Below, in pieces: positions 1 through 9,180 of a stretch of DNA of 64,000 nt. The notes beneath the pieces were generated by a model. That model was not told where the DNA came from. It ran no database searches and saw only the letters and a program-made list of their open reading frames with translations. The stretch is from contig OZ241902.1 of NCBI GenBank assembly GCA_965203605.1, positions 558,001-622,000 on the forward strand, written 5' to 3'. The translations under genes were made by a program, and so were the position numbers. Source of the DNA: JAPOUP01 sp965203605. Lineage in GTDB: Bacteria; Pseudomonadota; Alphaproteobacteria; Rhodobacterales; Rhodobacteraceae. Numbering within the stretch: the stretch's first letter is position 1; each line of letters opens with the position of its first letter.

Positions 1-1
1 G

Positions 2-259
2 CCCCTCGCCCGCGACCTCACCCTGCACAGGGGCAGGAGGGACAGCGTGACAGTTCCCGCCGGTTCGCGTCCGCGTAGGTTCCGCAATGTCGGCCTGCGG
101 CATGGATATATCGACATGCCCAATGATGGGCAGCCGCCGATGGTCCGGAAAAGTTATGGAGACTGGATACGGTTCTTTCCAGCCGACGGCGGCTGGATGG
201 ACCTCCCCTGGACGGAGGTCGACCGGTATCTGTACATATCCACACCAGCCGGTGGATGA
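2..259 (+). CDS. C-terminal part of unidentified companion protein (copy 1, cut by window edge)
   Basis: An open frame runs in from the left edge and stops at 257-259, so only about 85 C-terminal residues are visible. I do not recognise the family. The end is rich in aromatic residues (YGDWIRFFPADGGWMDLPW). The same C-terminus occurs again at 9181-9450 on the minus strand: both share an xLTVPxGxRPRxFRN-type stretch, a D-W-x-x-F-x-P-x-D-G block and an end in T-P-x-G-G. Each copy sits beside a related P-loop ATPase gene. Here the two genes converge, with stop codons about 70 bp apart. The repeated association implies a functional pair; the function is unknown. Confidence 0.55.
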   Translation, partial: PLARDLTLHRGRRDSVTVPAGSRPRRFRNVGLRHGYIDMPNDGQPPMVRKSYGDWIRFFPADGGWMDLPWTEVDRYLYISTPAGG

Positions 260-328
260 AGGAAGCGGTGACCGTCAGATGGCCCGGATACTGGAGATGC
301 CGGACGTGTCAATGGAAGCGGACGGGGC

Positions 329-1711
329 CTATGGCGGGGGATCTGCGTCCCTATCCAGAACCGGTTCCGTATTGGTTACGGATTTCTCCGGCAACATCGG
401 GTCGATGCGATTTTCCAGCGCTGGCGCCGGGTTCCCATATTCGATGAGGAAGTCGCGGAAAGTCGGGATCGGGCATTCCATCCGTTTGTTGCTGCGTTCC
501 TGCAGGGCGCCGCGGTGGATCAGATGGCGCAGAAAGGCATCCGCGTCCATGGGGACGCCACTGTCAGGGTTCGTCGGCAGGCTCCAGGAGACATCCTCCG
601 GTGTTCCACCAGTCCGCCGATGCCGGAGGATGGACGCCAGCACATCCGCCTGGTTCGGTCGCCGGGCATGGTCCGTGAGGGAGGCCGGACAGTCGCGCAG
701 GACGGCGGCCACGAGGTCGAACGCTTTCGTCATCGGGGAGGACTGCCGTCGTCCGTAGACGTCGAGACGTAGCTTCCGTTCCTGTTCCCGTACCTTTCCG
801 GTGTCGATGATGTCCAGCCGTCCCTGCGTCTCCAGCAGCCCGCGGGCGATGGCGCGCATGGCGTTGTGCAGGTGCTGTGGCCAGGCGTCGGAGACCGCCA
901 CCGCCCAGTCCGCCCAGTGGTCGCGGTTCGCGTCGGACCCGCGCACCCCGTAGGTGCGGAACATGGTGAGCACGGCGCCTTTCGCCTGTTCCGCGTTCAG
1001 CGCTCCCAGCCGCTGGATGTTGTCGGCGGTCAGCCGCGAGGTGCCGGTGAATCCCTCCACAATCGAAAGTGAATCCCCCAGGCCGGCGAACAGCGGTACC
1101 AGCGGGAGGCCATGCTCTCCCTGGTGCAGGCGCATGATGACAGGGGCCGCCGCCGGTTTCAGGGCTTGGATCTCGTCCGCCATCAGCACGATGGCCCGGT
1201 CCCAAACCCAGTCCGGGTCCTTGAGTCCCCCGACCCGCAGCACCGGCAGGATGCTGTCCAGGGATGGCTCGCCGGGATGGATGAGGGTGCCGTCGGCGAG
1301 TTTCACGCCGGTGCCGGGCAGCCCGGCCTGTCCGGAGCGTTCGGCGCTGTGCACCGTCCGCCAGACGATGGAGGCGCCGGGATGGAGCGTCTCGATGACG
1401 GCGGTGGCCAGTTTCGCCTCGTCCTCCAGGGTCCTGGTGTCGACCTTGGCCACATGGGGAGCCCTGTCCCCTTCAGTGCGCCAACGCTCCCGCAGATGAT
1501 GCAGGAGGGAGGTCTTGCCGGCGCCGGGAGCCCCCTGCAGCAGCGCCGTCATGCTGGAGGCTTTCCGACCGCTGCGTGTTTTCTTCAGGGCGTTCGCATG
1601 CAGGTAACCGACTAGGTCGACCTCATCGGCGCGGCCGACAAGAAACGGCGCCTCGTCACGGTCGGCCATGCGGCTGAATTCCTTCAGACCAGTGATATCG
1701 ACCATATCCAT
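329..1711 (-). CDS. P-loop AAA-type ATPase, copy 1
   Basis: Predicted ATPase of 460 residues. Walker A is GAPGAGKT at residues 60-67 and Walker B is AIVLMADE at 173-180. A C-terminal winged-helix-like segment (ADVLASILRHRRTGGTPEDV, later PIPTFRDFLIEYG) is shared with the ATPase at 9838-11127. The frame is open upstream to 1942, but the segment before 1711 resembles no protein and overlaps a pseudogene, so I chose the ATG at 1711. From the motifs it should bind and hydrolyse ATP, perhaps as a switch or loader as in STAND or TnsC-like ATPases. No transposase, nuclease or effector domain is visible. The neighbouring gene at 2-259 converges with it. Family assignment beyond P-loop NTPase is not possible by eye. 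Confidence 0.75.
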   Translation of the reverse strand: MDMVDITGLKEFSRMADRDEAPFLVGRADEVDLVGYLHANALKKTRSGRKASSMTALLQGAPGAGKTSLLHHLRERWRTEGDRAPHVAKVDTRTLEDEAKLATAVIETLHPGASIVWRTVHSAERSGQAGLPGTGVKLADGTLIHPGEPSLDSILPVLRVGGLKDPDWVWDRAIVLMADEIQALKPAAAPVIMRLHQGEHGLPLVPLFAGLGDSLSIVEGFTGTSRLTADNIQRLGALNAEQAKGAVLTMFRTYGVRGSDANRDHWADWAVAVSDAWPQHLHNAMRAIARGLLETQGRLDIIDTGKVREQERKLRLDVYGRRQSSPMTKAFDLVAAVLRDCPASLTDHARRPNQADVLASILRHRRTGGTPEDVSWSLPTNPDSGVPMDADAFLRHLIHRGALQERSNKRMECPIPTFRDFLIEYGNPAPALENRIDPMLPEKSVTNTEPVLDRDADPPP

Positions 1712-1964
1712 ACCTGTCCGTATTCGTTTCCGGTCATATATTTTCGGAGTTCCGCTTTCAAGGTGTCGTGTCCACATGCCGCGAATCACCCCCTCGACGC
1801 TCCGCGCATATCCTTTCCAGACTTGCGCCATGACCTCCGTCTCGTCGTTCCCTCCCCGGCCAGAGCGCGGGCCGATGAAGTTGGTCGCCTGACATGCGCC
1901 GTCTCCGCATCTTCGCGCCGGCCTTGGCTCTGACGCTCGCACTGGGGACGGGCCAAGGCCGACC

Positions 1965-2552
1965 TCAACCGACTGGAACGCCTGGCGATACGGCAGTCCC
2001 AGGCGCGGGCGGACTCCGGCTCAAGCAGGTGCCGAACGACATGCGGGAGACACCGGCCTTATCGACCTCGTCGACGATGACCGGCGGGTTGGCCGTGCGC
2101 TCGTCGATCATGGCGTCGAGCGGCCGTCCGGGCTGCGCCGTCGCCCAGCCGCACGCGGTCCCCGTCAGTGGGAAGGACGCTAGGTCCTTCGAGGCGTCAA
2201 GCTCCACGGAAAGGGTGCCCCGGATGTCTGCCAGCCAGTGCGACCAGGAGGTTCTGCCGATGCTTGGCGGGCCGTCCAGAAGCAGCGGGCCGACGCGCAC
2301 CGACTTCCCGTCCCGAGCGCCGCAACACCCGCTCATTCAGGCGTCCGGCCGTTTCGGGATCCTTGCCCAGGTTCGCCAGTGCGCAGGCCGTCTAGGAAGT
2401 CCACCAGCCGCCGCTCTACCTCGCCCGCGTCGACCTCCTCCGTCGGAACGTCGAACACGGTCACCTCGACGGAAACCATCGCGCCGATGGCGCCGGTCAC
2501 GGGGAACATCCCTGGCGCCGCCGCCGCCGCATCGGTGTGCTGTGTCGGTCAT
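1965..2552 (-). pseudogene. Degraded AAA ATPase (Lon-like P-loop fragment)
   Basis: The pieces are spread over three frames. An ATG at 2550-2552 has a GGAG ribosome binding site 7-8 bases upstream. It starts MTDTA, shifts frame into an A/P-rich segment followed by VSVEVTVFDVPTEEVDAGEV, shifts again to LANLGKDPETAGRLNERVL, and again into LLLDGPPSIGRTSW, which occupies a Walker A position but reads GPPSIGRT instead of GPPGxGKT. A Walker B-like segment NPPVIVDEVDKAG follows, and the frame then ends early at 1965. With the P-loop lysine lost and two to three frameshifts this is a relic. Full-length relatives known to me continue with AAA helical domains that are missing here. Confidence 0.6.
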
Positions 2553-2895
2553 GGGTGGTCTCCTTCCATCCGTTCCCTGAAGGTGGACGCCGCCGTCGGC
2601 CGGTCCGACCGGATGCGGTCGGGGGCTGGAAAGCGCGGCGCGAGGGGGAGCCGCCGGCGTGGGATGTGTCAATTGGGTGGCCCGCCGGGGTCAATTCAGG
2701 CGAATTCAGGCCGGAAGAGCCGGTTATTGCGCAATTTCAACGGGTTAACCTTCAATGGCAGAAGATCGCCCGTCCAATGGCAAATATGCCTGTCACGACA
2801 GCAGGGGCACGTGGTATGCGCGTAAGTGATGCTGAGCAAATAAGGTCAGAGGAAGCCTATTCATCTAAGTTTCCGTCTCCGTGAATCCTGATCGC
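2553..2895. other. Gene-free stretch between AAA relic and MITE
   Basis: This stretch upstream of the AAA pseudogene holds its ribosome binding site (GGAG near 2560) and presumably its former promoter. I see no coding signal on either strand and no convincing promoter hexamers or stem-loops. Confidence 0.4.
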
Positions 2896-2999
2896 TAAGA
2901 GCTTGACCTAAAATACCACATCTAGATCATGAAATCGACAATTGGGGGACCTTTGCACAAGGTATGGCACATGGACACGACTTTTAGGTCAAGCTCTAA
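2896..2999. mobile_element. MITE-like element, 98 bp, with 15-bp terminal inverted repeats
   Basis: GAGCTTGACCTAAAA at 2899-2913 is repeated as its exact reverse complement at 2982-2996. Both ends are flanked by TAA (2896-2898 and 2997-2999), consistent with a 3-bp target duplication. The 68-bp interior has no reading frame. This is the structure of a miniature non-autonomous transposon mobilised in trans by a DDE transposase, none of which is intact in this window. A TA duplication (IS630/mariner-like) is the alternative reading of the same flanks. Confidence 0.65.
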
Positions 3000-3058
3000 G
3001 GAAAAATGACGGATGGCGGATTTGACATCCCCGTCGACCTCAATCCATCCGGCGTAGC

Positions 3059-3358
3059 TCATGGCAGCATTGCCATGTCGTCACGGACCAGATCCATGAG
3101 CGTCTTTGGTCTCGATTCGAACGGCATGATATCACAGGGCAGGCTCTCTTTCGCGCAGGCATCTTCTGCGACCAGCATTGCGTCGAGTTCCCTCTCCCGT
3201 TGGAAGTCCACCAGAATGTCGATGCCACTGTTGTAACGCGTCCTTCCCCGTGCGGCGCTGCCGAGGAGGTTGAACCTCCCGCCGTGACGCCGGGCATGGC
3301 TACTTAGCCTGCTGGCAACAATGTCCGCGGCCCCGGTGCGGCGGGACGCCCCCACCAT
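3059..3358 (-). CDS. MNT-type nucleotidyltransferase domain protein, probably catalytically impaired
   Basis: About 99 residues from the ATG at 3358; the frame is open further upstream to 3544 but that part has no family features. The nucleotidyltransferase signature is visible as RHGGRFNLLGSAARG followed by YNSGIDILVDF. In active MNT/Pol-beta-fold enzymes the second block reads SDxDxLV; here the first catalytic Asp is Gly, so only one of the paired metal ligands remains. Active relatives act as antitoxins (MntA) that modify a HEPN toxin, but no HEPN partner is adjacent. No clear ribosome binding site precedes 3358, so the start is uncertain and the gene may be decaying. Confidence 0.6.
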   Translation of the reverse strand: MVGASRRTGAADIVASRLSSHARRHGGRFNLLGSAARGRTRYNSGIDILVDFQRERELDAMLVAEDACAKESLPCDIMPFESRPKTLMDLVRDDMAMLP

Positions 3359-3924
3359 CCTGCGTTCGGCCAGCGTGACGACCCCACCCATTGCGCAACC
3401 TGTGTTCATTTTTCCCGTCCAGCTGATAGGTGGGACGATACCCGGTCCGGTCACGGCCTTCAACCGTACGATAGGTAACGCATTGGCAATCACTTTTGGA
3501 ATTTCCACTTTCCATCCAGCTGGAATCGGTCGAAGGTTCCGCAAAATACACTGACGAGTCAGAACCGATCCAATTTGCCTCCTGAACGATCACTTGCCAT
3601 CGTTCATATCTGTCTGACGCTGCCGGGGCAAAGCTGATATTCCACGCTCTGCCTTGACTTGGTTCGTGGAGTTGCCGGGCCGGGCATGACCGACCGACCG
3701 CAGTCTGACACCAGGAGGTCGTTGCGACCGACCCTAGGTTCGGGGTGAACTTCGAGTCGGCGGTAGACAGGAATTTGTCCGACCCTCAGTTACAGGAACT
3801 TACCCTCGGCATCACATCCGAAAATGGATATGAATTGGGAACGGCTGCCTTTCGCGACCTGCCGTTGCCCGGAATGGGTCCGCGGTTTCGCCAGAGGCAG
3901 TGTGGACCGTTTGGTCAGTTAAGG
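3359..3924. other. Gene-free stretch downstream of soeC
   Basis: Apart from a possible N-terminal extension of the nucleotidyltransferase (to 3544), I see no coding signal, no strong hairpin followed by T residues, and no repeat. The short frames here are isolated and have no ribosome binding sites. Confidence 0.4.
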
Positions 3925-4800
3925 TCACCTCCTGCCGTAGTAGAGCCCGACTACATGTTCCGCTTCGGCAAAGAACAGCCAACGTAGGACGAACACCCCC
4001 GCGACATGCACGCATGCCGCCACCCAGATGACAGGATGATTTTCCGAGGCAACGGGCATCAAGACGATGGGAAGGAGAAAGCTCAGCAGAAATGCAGTGA
4101 TACGCAGCTTACGCGCGTGTCGGCGAGCGACGACATGGACCATCTCATGTGTAAGATAGCTGTCACCCGTATGTGGAGATTCGAAGGCGCGCACGGTTCC
4201 CGAACGACCCAGCCCTGTCGCTGTGGCAAGCGTGGTGCCGCTGGTTCGGAGTCGGGTGTCGCCGACCCTCCAGGCATGGATCTGAACCAGGGCGGTCACG
4301 ACTAGTAGCGTGAGGGCTAACCAGTTCAGTCCGGACAGAAGGGCCCCGCCACAGAGCGCCAGAAGTAGAAACAACGCAGTTGTGGTCCAGTGATTCCAGC
4401 GCGGTACGGTCCTGAGCTGGGCATAGATCATGGAAGTGGCGAACACGGTTGCGACACAGAACGCTGAACCAAACCAGGCAATCGACGGAAGCCTGGTGTC
4501 GATGAATACGGCCAATGCAGCATTGATGCCGCAGAGCGCCAGCGTGATGCAGGCCAGCCAGCCCTCGCGCGACAGCCATGAACTTCGCCACTGGGAAAAT
4601 GCCTTCAGGGCACGTTCCGGATGACCTAGGTGAAATGTCGAGGCAACCAGGCCTGACGCGGCGAGAGTCAGACCGAAACCGAATCCCACCACGGCGGCCC
4701 AGCCCGACACAGGTGGCAGGCCAAGGCAAAGAAACGCAAGGTAGCCAAAGCCCAGGCCGGAGAGAGTGGTGAACAGGATGATCGACTTTGCAGGATGCAT
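3925..4800 (-). CDS. soeC: DmsC-family membrane anchor subunit of sulfite dehydrogenase
   Basis: A 291-residue polytopic membrane protein with about eight hydrophobic segments, starting MHPAKSIILFTTLSGLGFGYLAF as in DmsC-type quinone-reactive anchors. The family holds the iron-sulfur and molybdenum subunits on the cytoplasmic membrane and passes electrons to quinone. It is the last gene of a three-gene minus-strand operon; its ATG at 4800 overlaps the upstream stop by one base (TGATG), suggesting translational coupling. The assignment as SoeC rather than DmsC rests on the partner SoeA, which lacks a Tat signal. Confidence 0.85.
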   Translation of the reverse strand: MHPAKSIILFTTLSGLGFGYLAFLCLGLPPVSGWAAVVGFGFGLTLAASGLVASTFHLGHPERALKAFSQWRSSWLSREGWLACITLALCGINAALAVFIDTRLPSIAWFGSAFCVATVFATSMIYAQLRTVPRWNHWTTTALFLLLALCGGALLSGLNWLALTLLVVTALVQIHAWRVGDTRLRTSGTTLATATGLGRSGTVRAFESPHTGDSYLTHEMVHVVARRHARKLRITAFLLSFLLPIVLMPVASENHPVIWVAACVHVAGVFVLRWLFFAEAEHVVGLYYGRR

Positions 4801-5543
4801 CAGAGCCGCTCAAGAGCGCCGTCGAGCCACGCTAGAAATCCTGACGGTTCTTCCGCGACCGGCTCAAGGAATGGAGCGAGAACGTCGAGTTGCCCGTCCT
4901 TTTCGCGAGGGGGCAGGTAGCGGTTGACCGGCTTCGTGCCCTGCTCCGGCATCAACTCCATACCGCTCCGGTCCGCGACGAGTTGCGACACTTCGGATGA
5001 TGGGTCGGACAGATCACCGAAGTACCGCGCTCCTGTCGGGCAGGTTCGAACGCAGGCTGGAACACGATCTTCCTCCAGAAGATTGTCATTGTATATTCGG
5101 TCAACGCACAGGGTGCACTTCTTCATCACCTTTTCGACCGGATCCATTTCTCGAGCCCCATATGGGCAGGCCCAGGCGCAGAGACCGCATCCGATGCAGT
5201 CGCTTTCATTGACCAGAACTATTCCATCCTCCGTCCGCTTGTAGCTGGCTCCGGTCGGGCAGACTGTCACGCAGGGTGCGTCCTCGCAGTGGAGGCATGA
5301 CTTGGGAAAGTGGACGAGCTGGGCCGCTGTGCCGTCGTTGGGCTGGACTTCAAAGGAATGGACCCGGTTGAGGAAGCTCCCGACAGGGTTTGATCCATAC
5401 GCATCCCTATCCGCCAGCGGTGCACCATAGTTTTCGGTATTCCAGCCCTTGCAGGCGACGACACAGGCATGACAGCCAACGCATATGTCGAGATCGATGA
5501 CGAGGCCGAGGCTGCGGTCAGTGGAAGTGGGAAGTTTGGTCAT
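4800..5543 (-). CDS. soeB: Four-cluster ferredoxin subunit of sulfite dehydrogenase
   Basis: A 247-residue electron-transfer subunit with four 4Fe-4S cysteine groups: CVGCHACVVAC near residues 21-31, CLHCEDAPCVTVC, CIGCGLCAWAC, and the split CTLC plus CVRTC. This is the arrangement of DmsB, PhsB and SoeB. It should carry electrons from the molybdenum site of the neighbouring SoeA to the membrane anchor SoeC. I placed the start at MTKLPTS (5543); the frame is open to 5564 but the extra MQSWCKE is atypical. The gap to soeA upstream is about 50 bp and soeC overlaps downstream. Confidence 0.88.
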   Translation of the reverse strand: MTKLPTSTDRSLGLVIDLDICVGCHACVVACKGWNTENYGAPLADRDAYGSNPVGSFLNRVHSFEVQPNDGTAAQLVHFPKSCLHCEDAPCVTVCPTGASYKRTEDGIVLVNESDCIGCGLCAWACPYGAREMDPVEKVMKKCTLCVDRIYNDNLLEEDRVPACVRTCPTGARYFGDLSDPSSEVSQLVADRSGMELMPEQGTKPVNRYLPPREKDGQLDVLAPFLEPVAEEPSGFLAWLDGALERL

Positions 5544-5595
5544 TTCTTTGCACCAGCTCTGCAATGAACGGGCACCAAAGTGTCTACCGTGATCG

Positions 5596-8442
5596 TCATG
5601 TGTTGGTCTTTCTGCGGCTATCGTGGTTTAAGACAGGTACGGGCGACCCGACCGGAGGGAAAGAGGGCTGCGATTGCGTCGGCACATCAGCAGTGACCCG
5701 TTCGACCCGCACCCGTAGGTCGAACCAAGCTGCCTGACCGGTGACCGGATCGGAATTCGCCCAGCGTAGCCCATCCCCTTGGGATGGGAGCAGTTCGTCG
5801 ATCAGGTGATTGAGAATGAACCCCTCCGTCGCCTCTGGAGCGTCATTTTCGAGCGCCCATGTACCCTTCCGTTTTCCTATCGCATTCCAGGTCCAGACAG
5901 TGCGCTCGTTCAAGGCCGCCATATGGGCGACCGGAACTGTGATCCGACCGTTAGGAGACGTAACGCGGGCCCAGTCCCCATCCGAAAACCCATGCTCCTG
6001 CCAGACTGCGGTCGGAAGATAGAGTGGGTTTCTCCCGTGAATCTGGCGCAGCCACGCATTCTGCGAGCCCCAGGAATGGTACATGGCCATCGGTCGCTGG
6101 GTAAGTGCATGCAACGGATATGAGGATCTCTCCGCCACATCATCGGAAAAAGGTGGATACCAGATAGGAAGAGGGTCGAGTGTCCTCATTATGCGTTCAC
6201 GCAACGCGTCAGGTGGCTGGCGATGACCGTGTCCGGCGGCCGCAAGCTGGAACCTTCGCATCGGTTCAAGATAGAGTTGGAAGAGATAGGGAAGCGGAGC
6301 GTCATAGAGACCGGTCTCGACCGCCCAAGTCTGGTAGGCGTCGTTCCATGGTTTGAAGAACGCGGCCTCTGGCGGCACTGTCCTATGCCAGAAGCCACCA
6401 TGTTCGATATAACACTGAAGTTGATCCGGGTTTGCCTTTCCCCGTCCGGTACCTCCATCCTCGGCTGTTTCGCCATTTCCGTCCAATCGCCAGCCAGCCA
6501 AGGGGCCGATTCCCGGACGACGCTCGTGCCGCGTGATGTAGTCGGCGTAATCCCGGTAGGCCGCGGTGCCATTTTCGTTGACAAAGCCGGGCAACCCGAG
6601 ACGTGCGCCGAGGTCGCACAGCACCGACTGAAAGCACCGCACGTCGCGGTCGGGCTCAATGACCGGCCAGCGGATCGCGTCGGCGGCGGCATCCGCTTCG
6701 CTGATCGGGCGGTCGAGCAGTGAAATGCAGTCGTGCCGCTCCAGATAAGTGGTGTCCGGTAACACCAGATCGGCATAAGCCACCATTTCGGAGGCGTAGG
6801 CGTCGGAATAGATTATGTGTGGAATGACATAGTCACCGCTGTCATCGCGATCAGTCAGCATGTTGACGACCTGAGGCGTGTTCATTGACGAATTCCACGC
6901 CATGTTCGCCATGTACATGAACAGGGTATCGATCCTGTAAGGATCGCCGGCGTGGGCATTGGATATCACCATGTGCATCAGCCCATGGGCGCTCATCGGA
7001 TGCTCCCAGGAAAACGCCTTGTCGATGCGGGCGGGGCTGCCGTCGTCCCGAAGGGCGAGATCTTCCGGACCATGAACGAAGCCAAGATGTGGACCGTCAA
7101 GCGGTTGGCCGGGCTCGACTCCGCAATGCGGTCTTGGATGCGCGTATGAAGGTTTGGGGTAGGGGGGCTTGAAGCGAAAGCCACCGGGAGATTCTACCGA
7201 GCCAAGAAGTATCTGCAGGAGATGTAGGGCCCTGCAGGTCTGAAAACCATTGGAGTGGGCGGAAATGCCACGCATGGCGTGAATGCTGACCGGGCGGCCA
7301 GTCATCCTTTCATGGCGAATCCCGCGCAGATCGGTCCAGGGGTGATCGATGGATATCTCTTCCTCGAAGGCGGTCCTTGCAAGCTGGGCTGCGATTCGGC
7401 GGATCTGATCAGCGGAAACTCCGGTGGGTTCCTCTGCCGCTTCCGCGGAGTATTTTGGATCGAGATAGCGTTCGACCAGAAAGTGAAAGACCGGACGATG
7501 AATGACATTCCCCTGCGTAAGCGTGCCGGAGAGGTCAGGCTCCACGCCCTCGGCAATTGCCGGGGCCGGTTGGCCGGTACGGCGATCGATGACAAGTTCG
7601 CGACCTTCCGGATCTCTCAGGAACAAACCATGATTCGGGCTCTCAGAATCCGAATTCAGTAGAATGGGTGCGTTGGTGTGGCGGGCGAGGTAGTCAAGGT
7701 CGATCCTGCCCGCCCGTAGCAGTTCGTGGACCAATGCGAGAATGAGCAAGCCGTCGGTGCCGGGCGTGATGCCTATCCATTCGTCAGCGATCGCGCTGTA
7801 CCCGGTGCGGACCGGATTTACCGCGATCACCTTCGCACCGCGCGCCTTCAACTGGCCGAGGCCAATCTTGATCGGGTTGCTGTCGTGGTCCTCGGCCACT
7901 CCGAAGAGCATCAACAGCTTGGTTCGATCCCAGTCAGGTTGACCAAACTCCCAAAATGCTCCGCCCATCGTGTAGATTCCAGCGGTGGCCATGTTGACTG
8001 AACAGAAGCCACCGTGTGCCGCATAGTTCGGAGTGCCGAATCCCTGCGCCCAGTAGCTTGTGAACGACTGCGACTGGTCCCGCCCGGTGAAGAAGGCGAG
8101 TTTCTCCGGGTGCTTGGCGCGAAGCGGTGCCAGCCATTCAACGGCGGTTCGGAGGGCTTCATCCCAGGACACCTCTTCGAATTCGCCTGATTCGCGGGGG
8201 CCTTTGCGCCTCAATGGCGTGCGTAACCGCGACGGCGCGGTGACCTGCATGATTCCCGCCGAACCCTTTGCACAGAGGACACCACGGTTCACAGGATGAT
8301 CGCGATTGCCTTCGATATAGGCGATCTCTCCATTCTTCATATGAACGTTGATGCCGCATCTGCAGGCGCACATATAGCATGTGGTCCTGCGGACTTCGTC
8401 GGATACCTTGGGCGATGTCTCGACTGCGGGCTGTACCGTCAT
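5596..8442 (-). CDS. soeA: Molybdopterin-dependent sulfite dehydrogenase catalytic subunit
   Basis: A 948-residue member of the DMSO reductase superfamily with bis-MGD cofactor. The N-terminal 4Fe-4S ligands are C22, C25, C29 (CYMCACRC) and C57 (VLCAKG). The ATG at 8442 was chosen because GGAGG lies ten bases upstream. There is no twin-arginine signal, so the enzyme should be cytoplasmic, as known for SoeA of purple sulfur bacteria and Ruegeria, which oxidise sulfite to sulfate and feed electrons to quinone. Periplasmic DmsA, PhsA and TtrA carry Tat signals. The order soeA-soeB-soeC and overall length fit SoeABC. Polysulfide or another S/N-oxide reductase remains possible. Confidence 0.82.
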   Translation of the reverse strand: MTVQPAVETSPKVSDEVRRTTCYMCACRCGINVHMKNGEIAYIEGNRDHPVNRGVLCAKGSAGIMQVTAPSRLRTPLRRKGPRESGEFEEVSWDEALRTAVEWLAPLRAKHPEKLAFFTGRDQSQSFTSYWAQGFGTPNYAAHGGFCSVNMATAGIYTMGGAFWEFGQPDWDRTKLLMLFGVAEDHDSNPIKIGLGQLKARGAKVIAVNPVRTGYSAIADEWIGITPGTDGLLILALVHELLRAGRIDLDYLARHTNAPILLNSDSESPNHGLFLRDPEGRELVIDRRTGQPAPAIAEGVEPDLSGTLTQGNVIHRPVFHFLVERYLDPKYSAEAAEEPTGVSADQIRRIAAQLARTAFEEEISIDHPWTDLRGIRHERMTGRPVSIHAMRGISAHSNGFQTCRALHLLQILLGSVESPGGFRFKPPYPKPSYAHPRPHCGVEPGQPLDGPHLGFVHGPEDLALRDDGSPARIDKAFSWEHPMSAHGLMHMVISNAHAGDPYRIDTLFMYMANMAWNSSMNTPQVVNMLTDRDDSGDYVIPHIIYSDAYASEMVAYADLVLPDTTYLERHDCISLLDRPISEADAAADAIRWPVIEPDRDVRCFQSVLCDLGARLGLPGFVNENGTAAYRDYADYITRHERRPGIGPLAGWRLDGNGETAEDGGTGRGKANPDQLQCYIEHGGFWHRTVPPEAAFFKPWNDAYQTWAVETGLYDAPLPYLFQLYLEPMRRFQLAAAGHGHRQPPDALRERIMRTLDPLPIWYPPFSDDVAERSSYPLHALTQRPMAMYHSWGSQNAWLRQIHGRNPLYLPTAVWQEHGFSDGDWARVTSPNGRITVPVAHMAALNERTVWTWNAIGKRKGTWALENDAPEATEGFILNHLIDELLPSQGDGLRWANSDPVTGQAAWFDLRVRVERVTADVPTQSQPSFPPVGSPVPVLNHDSRRKTNT

Positions 8443-8520
8443 CGACCGTTCTTCCTCCAGGATAGGGGCGAGCGCAGTGGATATCCGCAATTCGGGCATA
8501 TGCAACCGTCTTTGACTGTT

Positions 8521-8876
8521 TCAGCAACATCGACGGTTCAAGTCAATGTGCCTTGATTTCGTTCTCCGGATGTTGGTCACCGGCCGACTCAGGCGGAGCG
8601 TGAAGCCGCCGCCGAGCGACAGCCCGCCGCTCCAGCCCGGCTCCGCCGCCGCCTCGACGAAGCCGCCAGTCCAGCTGGTGGCCGCACCACCGGTCAGGCC
8701 GCGCCTGCGGCACCAGTTCCGGGACATCTTCGCCGGAACCCGCGGCTCTCGCAGAAGCTGGTCTGTGAGCTGTCCCAGCGCCCGAACGCCGCCATCAGTC
8801 GCCGCCATTCCGCCTCGCTCCGGACCCTCCGGGCGGGCCGCCCTCGGCCATTGCGTTCATATCCGTCGTCATGCAC
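8521..8876 (-). pseudogene. IS66 family TnpA-like accessory gene, frameshifted remnant
   Basis: The N-terminal part (from 8876) reads SEAEWRRLMAAFGRWDSSQTSFCESRGF, the helix-turn-helix of IS66 TnpA/OrfA proteins. The continuation is in another frame: VPAKMSRNWCRRR, then TGGFVEAA and GGGFTLRLSRP, ending near 8521. One frameshift around 8740 joins them. The TnpB and TnpC genes of a complete IS66 element are absent, so this is a dead fragment inserted just upstream of soeA. Confidence 0.6.
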
Positions 8877-9180
8877 AATCCTCCGATCAAACTGAATGGA
8901 CCGGGGAACCCTCCCGCACTCCAGCGGCGCCGATCAAGGCGAATGCGCGACGTTGCGCTTTAGTCGCTTGCATCTATCCCAAGCTCCCCTCCCCGGAGGT
9001 AGCGGGGCTGGAGGTGCATGCAGTGCAGACGGCGGCTTTCCAAGTGACTTGCTGGCCCAGCATCCCGGCGAATGCATCCTGCGCCCGGACCTGATGACGT
9101 CGCATAAGGAGACCGTCGCCGCTTACCGGAGCGCGACGGGACTGTAGGGCCGGGCCAGCGACCGGCGGACATCGTGCCCG

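Noticed and set aside
87..758. Long plus-strand frame over the left edge
   Set aside because: It is antisense to the ATPase gene and out of frame with the recognisable companion C-terminus; no motif.
1894..2580. Plus-strand frame starting with a signal-peptide-like sequence
   Set aside because: It is antisense to the AAA pseudogene, whose protein similarity on the minus strand explains the open frame in GC-rich DNA.
5596..8442. Calling the molybdoenzyme a DMSO reductase
   Set aside because: It lacks the twin-arginine signal expected for periplasmic DmsA, and length and subunits fit cytoplasmic SoeABC better.
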